DNA from: Lamellibrachia satsuma
Lineage: Eukaryota; Annelida; Polychaeta; Sabellida; Siboglinidae
Direction: 5' to 3'
DNA length: 64,000 bases
NCBI GenBank assembly: GCA_033239005.1
Contig: BSQZ01000034.1
Span: 5,743,501-5,807,500 of the forward strand
The notes under the pieces were generated by a model. The model had not been told where the DNA came from and searched no databases. It saw only the letters and a list, made by a program, of their open reading frames with translations. Below, piece after piece: positions 1-12,985 of the stretch. Within the stretch, counting starts at the first letter, position 1. Each line of letters opens with the position of its first letter. Position numbers and translations under genes: made by a program.

Positions 1-335
1 TCATGTCCAACCTACACTGTTCCTTAACTAATGCTGCTTTGTGTCATCTGGTTCTACTGCCTTCTTTAAGTTTGAAGAACATATTCCTATCAACATCCTC
101 ATAACCGTTTACTATTTTAAACACTTCTATTTGGTCTCCTCTTAGTCTCCTGGTCTCTAATGTTGTCAGACCACATTATAATAAGCGGCTGTCGTAACTA
201 AGGTATCTCAATTCTGGAATATTTTTATTTGCTCTTCGTTGTGCTCTTTCTAGCTTGTCTATATCCTTTTTACGATACGGCCGCCATGCTTGAATGCAAT
301 ATTCCAAATATGGTCTAAATACTGCTATATATCTA
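1..335 (-). mobile_element. 3' fragment of a CR1-like LINE reverse transcriptase
   Basis: Read on the minus strand this translates, with two in-frame stops, to the C-terminal part of the same reverse transcriptase that is open at 38390-39943. Shared stretches include LEYCIQAWRPYRKKDID, LTTLETRRLRGDQIEVFKI and DRNMFF. It is a decayed, 5'-truncated copy cut by the window edge. It carries no independent function. Confidence 0.85.
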
Positions 336-349
336 TCGTTACATTTTGA

Positions 350-1850
350 CTAACTAACATCATTTGAACGATGGGGGTCATTTAAAACTAGTAATTTTGT
401 TCAGCTAACATATAATTAAATGTGTACATTTATTGATCCGAATTGTTTGTCGAGAATCCCCCTTCGCATCTTATAATGCTTTAATACTTCCCTCATCTGT
501 GGACAAACCATACATAAAAAGTTAAAGTGTGAATGCAATATTCGTGAATGGTTTGCTTATATATATATTAACATTTTTACTTATTGACAGGTTAGGCGGC
601 TAACATTGAAAACATGTCTTCGTCAGCTGGAAGCAACCCACAATTAGGAGAAAAAACGTCGTCACGCTGCGACACCATGCGTGCTACATATCCTTATCTC
701 GTGTCTGCAACAATATACGAAAGCGTTCGACTCACCCTTGTGCAATTAGTGTCACATGCCTAGACATCAGTATAATGGAAATCAGTGACTACATATTTCC
801 TTATTCCGCGTCTGACCTACATACTAGTTACCGGGCATTTTTGTTGACTCCTGGCCAGCAGACATGCTCCATGTCTTTGCCTTTGGTCAACCGTTTGTGG
901 GTGAAGACCAAACGGACAATGTTAACTGATGAGTACTATTTTTACTTATTTCTGTCTGAAGAAGATTGTTGATAGCAGTCGAAACGTCATGGGAAGAAAC
1001 GGTAAACTGACTGTGAGATAAATACAAATATTACTCATTTGAACCATCCAGTCTGATGAGCATCACTCATGGACAATGTGAACGTTAGTGTCCTCTTCGT
1101 GCAGAAAAGACAAAGTTGTTAGTATGTCGTGTATAATCGCATTTCAATATCGTAGAGTGGCTGGTATTTCGACGCGATGCTTTTCTTATTTGGCAAAGTC
1201 CACTGAATTTGCTTTGTGCGGGAAGGGGGGTGCATAATATGATACATTACAGATTAATTATATATTAAATGATTCTACATATTGCCTGTAAATCAGAGTT
1301 TACAAATATGTGCTCTAAGTTGGCCCTCCCCCCACAGTACAGGATCCTCCCCGTCGCCTATGCTGGGGACTTCGGCTTTAATCACCCAGTCCTCGTCTTG
1401 TTGGCTGCTTTGAATTAACCGAAACAATGACAGACTATATATTTGCATTTCGTGTCATCTGTGTCGCAGCAGATCGCCTATTTAAAATTCCCTTTAATAA
1501 GGGACCCGTCTTAACAACCATATAACCCACAAAAGTCGCCATTTTGAAAGATAACTCGTGCACATACACATTGGTCAACAGGCAATACAGGTCATACTAA
1601 TACGAATGAGCTTCTGTATTATCACAACACACCTTATATCTAAATTAGGCTAAAGCAAATCCGAACATTTTGAAACGCCGGTATTATTGTATAAAAAATA
1701 ACAATGCCACGTTTTTTGTTCTCATTGTGTCAGTTTTATTCTGTTCACGTTAAGGTGCAGCTCTGTGACGCTCTTTTGTAAATCAGTTAAATTAATCTTA
1801 TTAATCTAATTAAACTAACTAGCCTCTCAGGTGTCCCGACGTTGAAACCT
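350..1850 (+). repeat. Dispersed repeat family A, longest ungapped copy
   Basis: This block recurs at 2095-2735, 9518-9910, 16490-17215 plus 20397-21060, 23500-23910 and 44622-45170, and inverted at 3060-3640. Shared landmarks are a stretch around TTATTCCGCGTCTGCAACCA, a GCAGTCGAAACGTCA motif near 977, and a 3' part containing CAGATCGCCTATTTAAAATT near 1471. No long ORF is conserved between copies, so it looks non-coding. Its class is unknown; it could be a non-autonomous transposon or the decayed end of a larger element. Confidence 0.7.
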
Positions 1851-2094
1851 CTAACGCTTACTTATGAAGTGTAATGTCTTGCAATATCATCTAAGCAATA
1901 ATCTGATTTAAAACGTATTGTTCCGCAACATTTCCCAGCCGACATATTTTTTCGGTGTTGTCATTTCGCTGCATTATATGTTGTATTATACTAAGTATTT
2001 TGTTTTACTTGCTCCCAAATTGAACAAATCGATATGGTCTATGCACTGACCGTCAAGGGACTTGAAAGAAATGAACCACATGTAAGCCGTTTAA

Positions 2095-2995
<901 letters not shown>

Positions 2996-3059
2996 ATACT
3001 GTTCTTTTACCCTGATGGTTTGTCACATTTTCGGGTTTTTTATAATAAAGATATAGTGA

Positions 3060-3640
3060 CTATTTTGGCAACTTTTGATACTGTTATACTGTTTTTTTTT
3101 AAGTCTTCGACCTTGCTTTAATCTAACATAGATCTAAAGTGTGTTGTGAGAAAACAAAACTCCTTTGTATTAGTATGACTTCTATTGTGTGTTGACCATT
3201 GTGTGTGTGCACAAGTTATCTGTCAAAAAGGTAACTTGTTAACGTTACGGGCCCTTTACTACTGGGAATTATAAACAGGCTATTTGTCGCGACACATAAT
3301 ACACGATTTACAGCAAAGTTTTCTGACATTGTTTCCGATAATTCATAACACGAGTGGTAGCCAACAGACAAGGAAAGTGTGATTAAAGCCGAAGCCCGCA
3401 GCATAGGCGATGAGGATGATCCCTGTCTCTACTACCGACAGCCTGATACCTGACATGTGCATGCCCTGTTCCACATGCAAGGCTGGGCTCACGAAACATG
3501 TTCAGGGCACCAAAGTGGAGACTTTTGTATGCGAAATGTGCGATGACTATAGGGGGGGGGGGGATCTTAGGGAAAGTACCATCTTAGAGCACACATTTGT
3601 AATCCATGATTTACAGGCAATATATAGAAACCATTCGTTT
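3060..3640 (-). repeat. Family A repeat, 3' part, inverted
   Basis: The reverse complement of this segment matches 20397-20900. It shares the run around GATCATCCCCATCGCCTATG, the CTATGAATTATCGGAAACAATG equivalent, and the CGTAACGTTACC region. It abuts a Jockey-like LINE. Confidence 0.65.
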
Positions 3641-5420
3641 GAGTAAATGTGTAATTTTGTCGGGTTGCCTAAACAAGTTCATGCTGAGTGAAAAACTGGT
3701 GTACATACGTTGGCAATATATTGTGATATGCCTTGAACATAATAATACCAAGTCTTAACTCTACAATATCTGGTACTTTAAGAAATCGAAGATTATAAAA
3801 GAGCCTAGATGTGTTATCCAACCTCTTAGCACACAACGTAATCTTTTAACACTTTTCTGTAACAAGACTAAACACTCAATATTTGTAGCTTAAGTTTTGT
3901 CCTATATTTCAGCACAATACATAATGTAAGGCAAAAAGAGTGAGTGGTATAGTACACTCAAGCAACATATGTCAGTCATGATCCTATCTCTGTACATAAT
4001 TGCACAACACTTGGAAAGTTTAGATTTTACTAAGGAAATGTGATTTTTTTCCACGTTATCTTGTCATCAATCAGAATACCTAAACATTTAGTGACTTGAA
4101 CTCTATCAAGTGCCTATTTGTTGATCTTTACGGAGATTCGTGTATTCAGTTTGCGATTTCCAGACATCATGTAATTTGTTTTGTAACATTTATTGATAAC
4201 CCATTTAGAGTAAACCATACATGCAGCTTATCCAACTCTGTGCTTCTCCTTCGGATAAGTTCATTTAAATTACTGTCACAATAAAACAAGTTTATGTTAT
4301 CAGCAAACAAAATGAACTTAAATACCTTCGAAACAGTACAAGTGTCATTGATGTAGATAATAAATAGCTTTGGTCCTAAAATAGAACTTTGAGGAACACC
4401 ACAATATATTTAGTATGTCTGAATAACAATTTTATACTAAACAAATTGTTTTCTATTTTCCATAGAAATACAATTTTTTTGCCAACATGTCATGATCAAC
4501 AGTGTCAAAAGCTTTATTTAGGTCAACGAATACTCCAATAACATACTTTTTGTTATCTAGTGCATTTGTAATTTCTTCAACCAATTCCAACAGACCTTGA
4601 GAAGTTGACATATTAGATCTAAAGCCATATTGGCTTGGGTACATTGGGTACAGACTACATCATACTTATTTAAGCATGCTTCCAACCTATCGTCATATGA
4701 TTTATCTAGTATTTTTATAATTGAGGTAACAATGAGATGGGTCTGTACTTTGTAAACGCGCACTTTTCGGAATTAAATAGTGGAACAACTTTGGCAATTT
4801 TCATTTCGCAAGGAAATTCGCCCGTTTTAAAGAATACATTGCAAAGGTGACTAAATGGTTTTACAATTTGAAAAATAATTTGTTTTGTCATATTCATGTT
4901 AATGTCACTAACATCTATTGACATTTTATTTGTAAAATGTTGAACAGTTCTAATAATTTCTTGGTCATCAACACGACTTAGAAACATATTACTTGGCAGT
5001 CCTTTTCCCAAGTAGTCATAAATAGAAACATCCTTAACAGGTAATTAAATATGTTTTGCTAGATTTGGACCAACATTTGTAGAACATTTTAAAATCAAGT
5101 TGCTATGTCTTTCTTGTCTGGAATTAATTTGTTATTTTTCATAGATAATCATCAGGATGCATTGGTGTGCTTAATTTTGTTGTTAATTACACAGTTTAAT
5201 ATTTTCCAAGTACCTTCAGCATTATGTGCTGTATTGTTATTTTCAGTGAATCTTAATATAACTGTTAATTTGTTTTTGTAACTTTTGAGTTTAGGCTCAG
5301 CTTCAGCAGATCTAGATGTAATAAATGTTTTATACAACCTTTTTCTTTATCTTGTCACAAACACGTTTTAAACCTTTGGTGAGCCAAGGTTTCTTGTTTA
5401 TGCTGCTGTTTATCGAACTG
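3640..5420 (-). mobile_element. Jockey-like LINE, decayed reverse transcriptase region
   Basis: On the minus strand, broken frames spell a non-LTR reverse transcriptase in order. First comes the linker KPWLTKGLKRVCDKIKKK (about 5390). Then KLKSYKNKLTVILRF (5250), TKYRPISLLPQL (4750), YGFRSNMSTSQGLLELVEEI (4600) and VFVDLNKAFDTVDHDML. LGPKLFIIYIND and FILFADN (the catalytic YADD-type box, here FADN) follow near 4300, and a C-terminal domain runs to about 3640. Frameshifts and stops throughout make it a dead copy. Clade assignment (Jockey, BS-like) is from motif wording only. Confidence 0.85.
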
Positions 5421-6182
5421 TTTTTTAAGGGCAACCTTAGTTAAACCTATTTATATATGTATGTGTAAGAATTGACTGTTAACATGAGTAACATTTTTGG
5501 TGTTTAAAATATTTTCCCAGGAATGCAGACTTAATTCTATTGTAAGTCTTCATTTATCATTCTAATATGGTGAACTTCTTTTTTACATTTCTATTTAGTT
5601 TGGTATTTATTTATTTATTTATGCTAATCCGCCAACCGTTTCTCTCACACGCCATAAATTTAGTCAACAGTTGGGGACCGTGTTCTATGTTCTATGTCGG
5701 TGAAGTCAATCACGTCAGTTATTCGATATTCAATAAATCAAGAGACAATGACGTAATATTAGTATGCACACTGGATTTGGAGTAGATGTTTGTCACCGAC
5801 AGTATTAAAACTCCGCAACATTGTATAATCGTTTAACACAGCATTCCAGCATATAGTGACATTAATTATTAATTGTGATTAAACTGAAGGCGTAAATGCG
5901 CTGAACTTTTGGACAGTGGCAATTGACAGCCCGATGGTTATGTAAACACTGTCTTTAAATATCACAATTAATTATTTTTTAGGTTAGCTATTCCGTATTT
6001 TTAATTATATTTTTCTGTCTAACATGGGCTGATGATGAATCAAACTTTCCTTCACGTGTGTAGTCATTCGCCATATGCGCAATACTCGTATTCGTAACAT
6101 TGCGTATTGCAGTATTGTAATACTCCATTTTCGAAATTTGCTATATAATACTGCGAGTAGTATATTGTGTGTCTGACTTCTG
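5420..6182. other. Unannotated AT-rich sequence
   Basis: Only short ORFs are present, with no recognisable domain or splice-supported exon. There is no clear match to the other repeat families of the window. Confidence 0.5.
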
Positions 6183-6760
6183 ACTTAATGCCAGACAGCG
6201 TCTCTGACTTAATGCCAGAGAGCGTGTCTGGCAACCAGTAGTGCTGTTAAATAATAAAGATGACTTTGTTTGTTACCTCAATGTTTAATCATCTTACTAT
6301 GAAACACAGGAAAACTGCGAAACTAAAAACATGGCATATATATGACATTTCCTTTTTATCAGCTAATTGAAAGTGAAATATTATTTAACTGTTTTATCAA
6401 ACACAGCAAACAGTAAATGTCGAAGTGTAGAAAACTTGACGTTCTTGATAGTGTGATGCATAATCTGTTTTATTAGAGGAACTTTATGCCAACGGTCTAT
6501 CAACATTTTCTTTGTTTCACATGGTTCTATCATGGCATCTCTTGGTTAACTATGTGTCCCTTGTTTGTGCCTTTCTTATAAGTTTGTGCGTATCCCACAC
6601 CGTGGCAACTTCCCGATATCGAACGCAGGGACGTTGCGAGCGACTGAGGAGGCTGAACCTATCAACAGAAAAAATAAAAATAATTTTCACCACTCACGCA
6701 TTAGGTTGGAATATTATAACAGTAGTTTGGTAAAATAAATATGCAGCACGTGTAAACATG
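6183..6760 (-). repeat. Dispersed repeat family D with two 24-bp units
   Basis: It begins with two copies of the 24-bp TTAATGCCAGACAGCGT-type unit (6185-6235). It continues with sequence whose reverse complement matches 11250-11640 and 35540-35890, including AAGGGACACATA, a TAAAACAGAT block and a TCAAGAGATGGCACGATAGA-like block. This orientation is opposite to those two copies. Confidence 0.6.
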
Positions 6761-7743
6761 TTGGAGGAATGCTTGGGGGAAAGTCATGTCTATTCAGTTG
6801 GTAGACTACACCTTGTTACTTTTGCAATCAGATATGTTTTGCAATGGAATATGTAACACGTTCGTCAATGTGTTGCTGATGATAGATTTATCGCAGCATT
6901 TGCATATGATGTTCAAATACTTCATATGAAACTTGTGCACATTTTGCTAGTCAATCAAAGATAATTTTTCACCACAGCAGATGAAATCAATTATAATCAA
7001 AATCAAATCAAAAATGCGATCACTGAAAGGTCCCTTCTCAATTCGATTTAATTTTGTTTATGTTGCTCATTTCAAATTGCGAAAATTCAAACCTACGTAG
7101 TATCCATTAAGATAATCTAGCTCTTTTGGGCAACTGTTGTATGTAATTTTTTTGAAATCATCAAACAAACTATTAAATCATTTAACGCTTGATCAAACAT
7201 TTCATGATGTGAAAATGGAAACGCTGAAAACTAACGAATTTCCCCCGTAATTAAATGTCTCGCTGATTGTCATGCAATCAGCGAGAGCATGGAAGTCACG
7301 ACCATGATCAGCCTTGACACCATAGAGCGTTTACCGTTTCGGTTCTCCATTATTTTGAGCTTTACCAGATGTAACGAATAAAGTAAATTATTTTTATGAT
7401 TTAAACAACATACGCACTTTGTTATTCAACTGACTACGGGCGTTATTTAAACTATTCACACATAACACATATCACAACACATGAGGACATCAACGAACCT
7501 GATTCGCCATATGCTAGATCAGTTGAGGAGGGAGTGAATTACACGAATATGTCAACAGCGAGAATATCGTCAATTCCAAACTGAAGCTTATTTTCTATGT
7601 TTCTATCGCAGAACATGACAATTAAGCATAATCGGGAACATGGACCCGCAGTTATCAAGGACCACTGAAGAGTTAAAGAGTTATGGTGGAAATGCAATTT
7701 GGAATAAATAAGTATTGAGTTTTTCGTAAGGTAGCTATATGTC
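6761..7743. other. Unannotated AT-rich sequence
   Basis: Nothing beyond very short ORFs and low-complexity A/T. No RNA gene or repeat match was recognised. Confidence 0.5.
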
Positions 7744-8027
<284 letters not shown>

Positions 8028-8534
8028 GAATCTGAATAAATAATAATAAACATATGTAAAACCGGAGTTAATCAATGGATGGCCAAGTATGAAGGCAACA
8101 TTCCGATTGCAGTAAATGTTAGGTTTTGGAGTAAGATATACTATTTTTCTAAATGGTTGGCATTCAGTTATTGTTAGCCATCTTCGATATGCGGGCACAC
8201 ACCGCCCAGATGCAACGATGCGGAATGCGCTCGCTGAAGATAAAAAACACGCACGGCTGGCTTTGTTGGGTTGAATTACTGAGCGGCATGCGTAAGTCGT
8301 CAGGGGTAGGCTTTTTTTGTTCACAATAACGTATAAATACTAAATCACAAAATACCACTGATACAGTAAACTATCAACGTTTCGTGGAATGGTAATTTTA
8401 GTGATAACCTATCAGAACAATTAACATCGTTTAACAGTATCTCATTCAAATAAATTATACTCTCTTAAAGGCCTGCGAACGAGAAAACCATTGGTTTTAC
8501 TGTGAGTCCTACATCGTGTGCGCACTCACCGCAT
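8028..8534. other. Sequence downstream of peptide gene 1, nothing recognised
   Basis: Short ORFs only. It lies 3' of the minus-strand peptide gene and may include its 3' UTR, but no polyadenylation site could be chosen with confidence. Confidence 0.45.
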
Positions 8535-9355
8535 TTAACAGCAATAGTTATGGAGGCGATCGAGTGCATTCCCCGGCATGCTCTTACAATGCCTGTAACT
8601 GCTGTCAGTGCAAACTCGTATGTCCGTTTTGTAACCCGAGCATGAACTACCGCCGCACGAGGAACTGCGGATCTGGCGTCTCGTTCGTTCCTGCATCTTG
8701 TATTTGCTGTATGATAGATCCAAATCAGTGATTGTACTACCTTTCAAGAAATAGGTACAACAACTACGCTACGCAAATATGTCGTCTAGTGACAATTGAT
8801 TGATTGTTGCAATTAAACAACTTATTCATAAAAGCAACGGCACGAATAGCAACATCAAGGCATATGACATACCGATCAAAACACCAACGACAAATAACCG
8901 TGATCAAAAGAAAGAAACACCACTAACGATACAGACGATATCAACAAATTATTTAAGATCATGCTGATGATAACACAACTAAATATAACGACGTCTACAA
9001 ATACAATAAAACGGCAAAAACATCAACTACGCGTGAATTTCAGTAGATATTCACAATGCAGTGTTCGGGCTCTTAATACCAATAACAAACCGTCACAATC
9101 GGGTCCAGGCATCGACGTTCTCTTTGAGGATATTGCTATCAGATTGTAACTGTAACTTGTAACTACGTAATTATGCAAGCCTGACCTGCAGTAAGTGCAT
9201 GTACTCCAAGAAGACCAGGATGACCACTGGCAGTTGACTCTGTTACATGAACTTCCTCGTCGTCTACGACGACGCAGCCACCCTCCTTCGGTCGTGTGGA
9301 AGCACGTCGCCATCAAAAGCACAGCCAGCGCCACGTACAGTCTCACAGTGGCCAT
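8535..9355 (-). CDS. Secreted TSP1-like cysteine-rich peptide, gene 1
   Basis: Two exons: complement 9186-9355 and complement 8535-8706, with a 479-bp intron. The donor reads CTGCAG|GTCAGG and the acceptor TCATACAG|C; the split codon gives Ser57. The product is 113 aa. Residues 1-24 form a hydrophobic signal peptide ending HTTEG. A run of six arginines (28-33) follows, then CNRVNCQWSSWSSWSTC (37-53), which is the WSxW core of a thrombospondin type 1 repeat. Exon 2 adds a basic QERTRR segment and six cysteines, ending in CysCys. The mature part has ten cysteines, enough for five disulfides. The ATG is in the same context as in the paralogues at 14489-15227 and 33503-34323. The exon pair was identified by comparing the three copies. 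The protein is probably extracellular; binding partner and role are unknown. An antimicrobial or recognition peptide is possible but unproven. Confidence 0.8.
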
Positions 9356-9417
9356 CTTGGATCAGCTGAACGTCAGTACGCGCTCGGACGAATACACTAG
9401 GAATCGCACTGCGATGC

Positions 9418-9425
9418 TTTATATA
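9418..9425 (-). promoter_or_regulatory. TATA box of peptide gene 1
   Basis: TATATAAA on the minus strand lies about 65-70 bp upstream of the ATG. The intervening leader shares TCCGA...CGCG and CAGCTGATC with the paralogous genes. Similar placement in all three intact copies supports a real core promoter. Confidence 0.6.
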
Positions 9426-9517
9426 TCTTGTGTTTTCAATGGAATACGTTTTTTTTTGTCAAATCCAAACCGGCGACTCGACGACACAATGAGAGGGACG
9501 TGCGTTCATGAAAACCA

Positions 9518-9910
9518 ATCATGAAGTGTGAATACAGTATTCGTCAATGGCTTGCAATTTTTTGACTTAGCACAGGCTGTTAACATTGGAAAAATCACGT
9601 CTTTATCAGCTACATGCAACCCACAATTAAGGGCAAAAACGTTCGACACGCTGAGATACCATGCTTGCTACATATCTCCTAATCTCGTGTCTGCAACATT
9701 ACAAAAGCGTTCGTCTCGCACTTGTGTAATTGGTGTTTGATGCCTAGCTATAAGTATAGTGGAGATCAGTTATTACATCTTTCCTTATTCCGCGTCTGCA
9801 ACCAATGAGAGCCGGCGAAACAAATGTAAAGTGACATAAGCACCAGGTACTTTTTTACGCCGGACATCCTGGTCAGCAGACATTCTGCCCGTCTTTCCAT
9901 TTTTTTTACT
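9518..9910 (+). repeat. Family A repeat, 5' part
   Basis: Matches 2280-2640 and 560-880 (AGTGTGAATACAGTATTCGT, TTTATCAGCTACATGCAACC, CTTATTCCGCGTCTGCAACC). Truncated at both ends. Confidence 0.6.
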
Positions 9911-10249
9911 TCAGTTTGACTGCTTCAGTGAAAATTTATGTTGGCATATCATTGTTTAGTGTAAATATTTTAGGTATGGTAAAAACGACACATTACTGCG
10001 TTGCCACCGGATAACGCGGTGCAAGAACAATAATCTAGTATACTGGTTGCGGACACTTTTGCAATACAATTAAATATAAAGTTTTTACATTATGAATTTA
10101 AAAGATTTTACATTAATTGGGATAGTTGTTTTATGGCGCTGTTGCTATTGGTTACATATAGGGTTTGTGATGCAGACAAATGAGACGAGATGAGTAGGCA
10201 GTCAGAAAAACGGGTGGTTGGTCGTGAGTCGTGTCACTGCAACACTGAA

Positions 10250-10907
10250 AGAAAAGACCCGAAGACAAAATTACAGTTGACTACACAAAGTGTACAATAT
10301 GCCACAAACAAGTGAGCGAAAGAAACACTTTGTGGCAGACAAATCACCGAAGTGGCATGCAAAGTAGGAATTTGTACCTAAACGAAAAGAGTTTTAAACT
10401 CGCAGAGATACACGGTTTACTGCAACTATGACAAGGCAAGGCATAGCACACCAACATTTGATGCAAATGTTGCCTATGTGATATGCAACAAAATGTGGAT
10501 GAAAGTCAAGGACCCAACTTGCAAAGTTTCCACTGAAAGAAATGAGCAGGCAATCATAGATATGGCTAAGACGTTGAACAAAGAAGACATTTGCTGAGAC
10601 TAATTGGCCAAGGACATGACATGGTAACAAATTATATATCTTATCACGCACGATGCATGGACGTTTTTAAAGCCAGTCAATCGCTACTTGTAGATCAGTG
10701 CAACACACTATGTATGATGTTGCGTTGGATCGTCTGGTGGAGCAGCTAAATGTGTCTCTATTCCAAAAGAAATGTGGCTTCCTAATAAAGTCAGTACGGG
10801 ATCAGTACCGTGCAATTCTCCTAGAACTAGGAGTCAAAACTGCAGACGCATACCTATCATTAACAATGAAATGGAAATTGCAACAAAGATTAGACATGCC
10901 CATTTAA
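10250..10907 (+). pseudogene. Decayed coding fragment of a multicopy invertebrate orphan family
   Basis: Several frames on the plus strand give protein-like stretches. One is a zinc-binding-like KCTICHKQVSERN (about 10290-10330). Another is GQGHDMVTNYISYHARCMD (about 10607-10663). A third is LDRLVEQLNVSLFQKKCGFL, followed by SVRDQYRAILLELGVKTADA (10728-10850). From memory this order resembles a widespread uncharacterised family of transposon-like genes in marine invertebrates. Frames shift several times, so this copy is broken. The assignment is inference without a database search. Confidence 0.35.
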
Positions 10908-10914
10908 TGCTTAT

Positions 10915-11640
10915 TTCTTGTTTTACTGGTGTTTAACAGTTTTCAAATTCCGTATGTTTCTACGAAAACAGTCTTCTAATCGCATCTAAAGGGTTAAACA
11001 GTTTTATCAATTACGCTACAATTTGCATAATAATACCATTTTGCGACTGTTGATATTCCATTGTGTGCTGTTGACATATTTAAACACCTTTCCCACCAAT
11101 AATAAAAGTATGTGTTGCAGCACCTGAAAATAAAATAGCTAACTAATTAAATAAGATATAGAATAGAAATGCCTAGCATATGCTTTCTCGTTCTTGCATC
11201 CATAAGACTATTTTACAATTGTGACTAATGTATTTGTGATCAAAACTACGTTAACTTTTTATGTGAGCAGGTTCCCTCTGTTCAATCGCTTGCTGCTTCC
11301 GTGGCTTCTGAATCGGGGAGTTTGTTCGTGAGAAAAATGCAAGTACAAGGGACACATAATTACTCAAGAGATGGCACGATAGAGCCCTATGAGATAACGA
11401 ATGAGTAGTGCTCGCTTCGAGAGCCACACAACAGCAATATTGATAGAACGTCAGCATTATGTTGCTCTTATAAAACAGATCCTGCTTCACGCCACCAAGA
11501 ACTGTGACATGCCCAGTTATAAGCATTTCGACATGATCTATTAGCTGCATATGATTAACACAATTACATTATGTGTTTCATTGTTAATTAGTTCAATAAA
11601 AATAACTATCAAATATGCCATACGTTTTGTTTTGTAATGA
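10915..11640 (+). repeat. Dispersed repeat family D, body
   Basis: Matches 34680-35890 (TTTTACTGGTG, TGTGTGCTGTTGACAT, GTGATCAAAACTA, GGGACACATAATTACTCAAG, TGTGTTTCATTGTTAA, GTTCAATAAA). The two copies are diverged, and the 34680 copy carries an insertion this one lacks. No conserved ORF. Confidence 0.65.
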
Positions 11641-11689
11641 GTCATACGTATGTGTTTCGTAGTAAGATGATCACAGTTTGTACCTGTGA

Positions 11690-11775
11690 CATCATACTAA
11701 GGGGGTCCTGTAAAACACACTAAGGAGGTAATGTGACAACACACTAAGGGGGCTCTGTGACAAGACACTAAAGAA
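11690..11775 (+). repeat. Short tandem repeat, about 27 bp x 3
   Basis: Three to four diverged units around ACACACTAAGGGGGCTCTGT. No ORF. Confidence 0.55.
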
Positions 11776-11939
11776 ATCGTCTCCATTACGTACCATTGAT
11801 CACACTACTCACCTTACTACATATACACTTTCAAGTGACACTATATCTCCAGTCAGTTGTTAGAAATCAACTTTCACCTTTCTGTACGCTTCATTATGTC
11901 ATGCATTTTATCATAGGATGGAAATTTTTTATATGATAT

Positions 11940-12610
11940 TCTGACACAAGCACGCAGGCACGCACGGTGCCGGGACATACAAATTCACGTCAACTAAACG
12001 GAAGAAAAATGAATAGTGTTGGTTGCGGTTGTGTATTGACCGGTCGTTCATCAGTTGGATTCATTGCTCCAGTTCATTCTTCTGTATAATTAAAAGCCTG
12101 GCTAAACATCAACTGCAGCATGGCTAAATCCTTCCCAGCCACGTTGCTTAATGTTGGAAGAAATATAGCGGGAAAGTGCAAAACTTTGCGCGGTCCCTAA
12201 GACGTGATCATGCGTTATATGAGAACTCTTTGTTTACACACACACGCACGCACGCACGCACGAACGCGCGCGCATACACACACACAAACACACACGTTGT
12301 TGACAGTCTCGTAGGAGTGAGTGTCATACAGGTCAATCTATCGATCGTCCAGTACTTCTGTATTCAACTGTTAATTCCTGTTTTGGCAAACAAACACCGT
12401 TTCTGGTATTCGTGTACCCGCCACGGTGTGTCAGCACTCCGACCGAGTGAGACAAACCATCGAAGGCGAATCAACGAAGCATTGAGCGTGAGAACCACTT
12501 TTATAGCGTGCAGAAGAAGACATGAGGAAACATACTTTATTGCAAGCACACGTCTCCATGACAAACAATGGCTCAGTAGAGCAGAGTATTATTTATAATT
12601 ACTGTGTCTG
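11940..12610 (+). repeat. Dispersed repeat family B, copy 1
   Basis: Co-linear with 30328-31130 and 40570-41285. Shared landmarks are GGTGCCGGGACATAC, TGTATTGACCGGTCGTTCAT, GGAAGAAATATAGCGGGAAA, an internal (AC)/(ACGC) tract, TTGTTGACAGT, GAGCGTGAGAACCACTTT and AGACATGAGGAAACATACTT. A minus-strand reading frame near the 3' end is partly conserved across the three copies, but none is convincingly a gene. Confidence 0.7.
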
Positions 12611-12659
12611 TCTAACATAGTTCGATAACCGCTCAAGCATTCCTGCATGTAGGTAGCCA

Positions 12660-12985
12660 GCGTTTCTTACTTAATGAGAGACAGCGTGTATGATTTAATG
12701 TCAGACAGAGTGTCTGATTTAATGCCAGACAACGTGTCTGACTTAATGCCAGACAGCGTGCCAGACTTAATGCCAGACAACGTGCCATACTTAATGCCAG
12801 ACAGCGTGCCAGACTTAATGCCTGACAGCGTGCCAGACTTAATGCCAGACAGCGTGTCTGACTTCATGCCAGACAACGTGTCTGACTTAATGCCAGACAG
12901 CGTGCCAGACTTAATGCCAGACAACGTGTCAGACTTAATGCCAGACAGCGTGCCAAACTTAATGCCAGACAACGTGTCTGCGCTC
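12660..12985. repeat. 24-bp minisatellite, about 13 copies
   Basis: The unit is based on TTAATGCCAGACAACGTGTC plus TGAC. Most units contain CAGACA-N3-TGTCTG, a 6-bp inverted repeat around a 3-nt loop; some have the right arm mutated to TGCCAGA. Because 24 is divisible by 3, both strands stay open across the array, but the long ORFs are a consequence of the repeat. Isolated units recur beside other family D copies. Confidence 0.92.

Noticed and set aside
960..1080. Hammerhead-ribozyme-like words GTCGAAACGTCA and CAGTCTGATGAGCATC in family A
   Set aside because: The core elements are in the wrong order and about 100 nt apart, and I could not fold stems I-III. A structural search would be needed to revive this.
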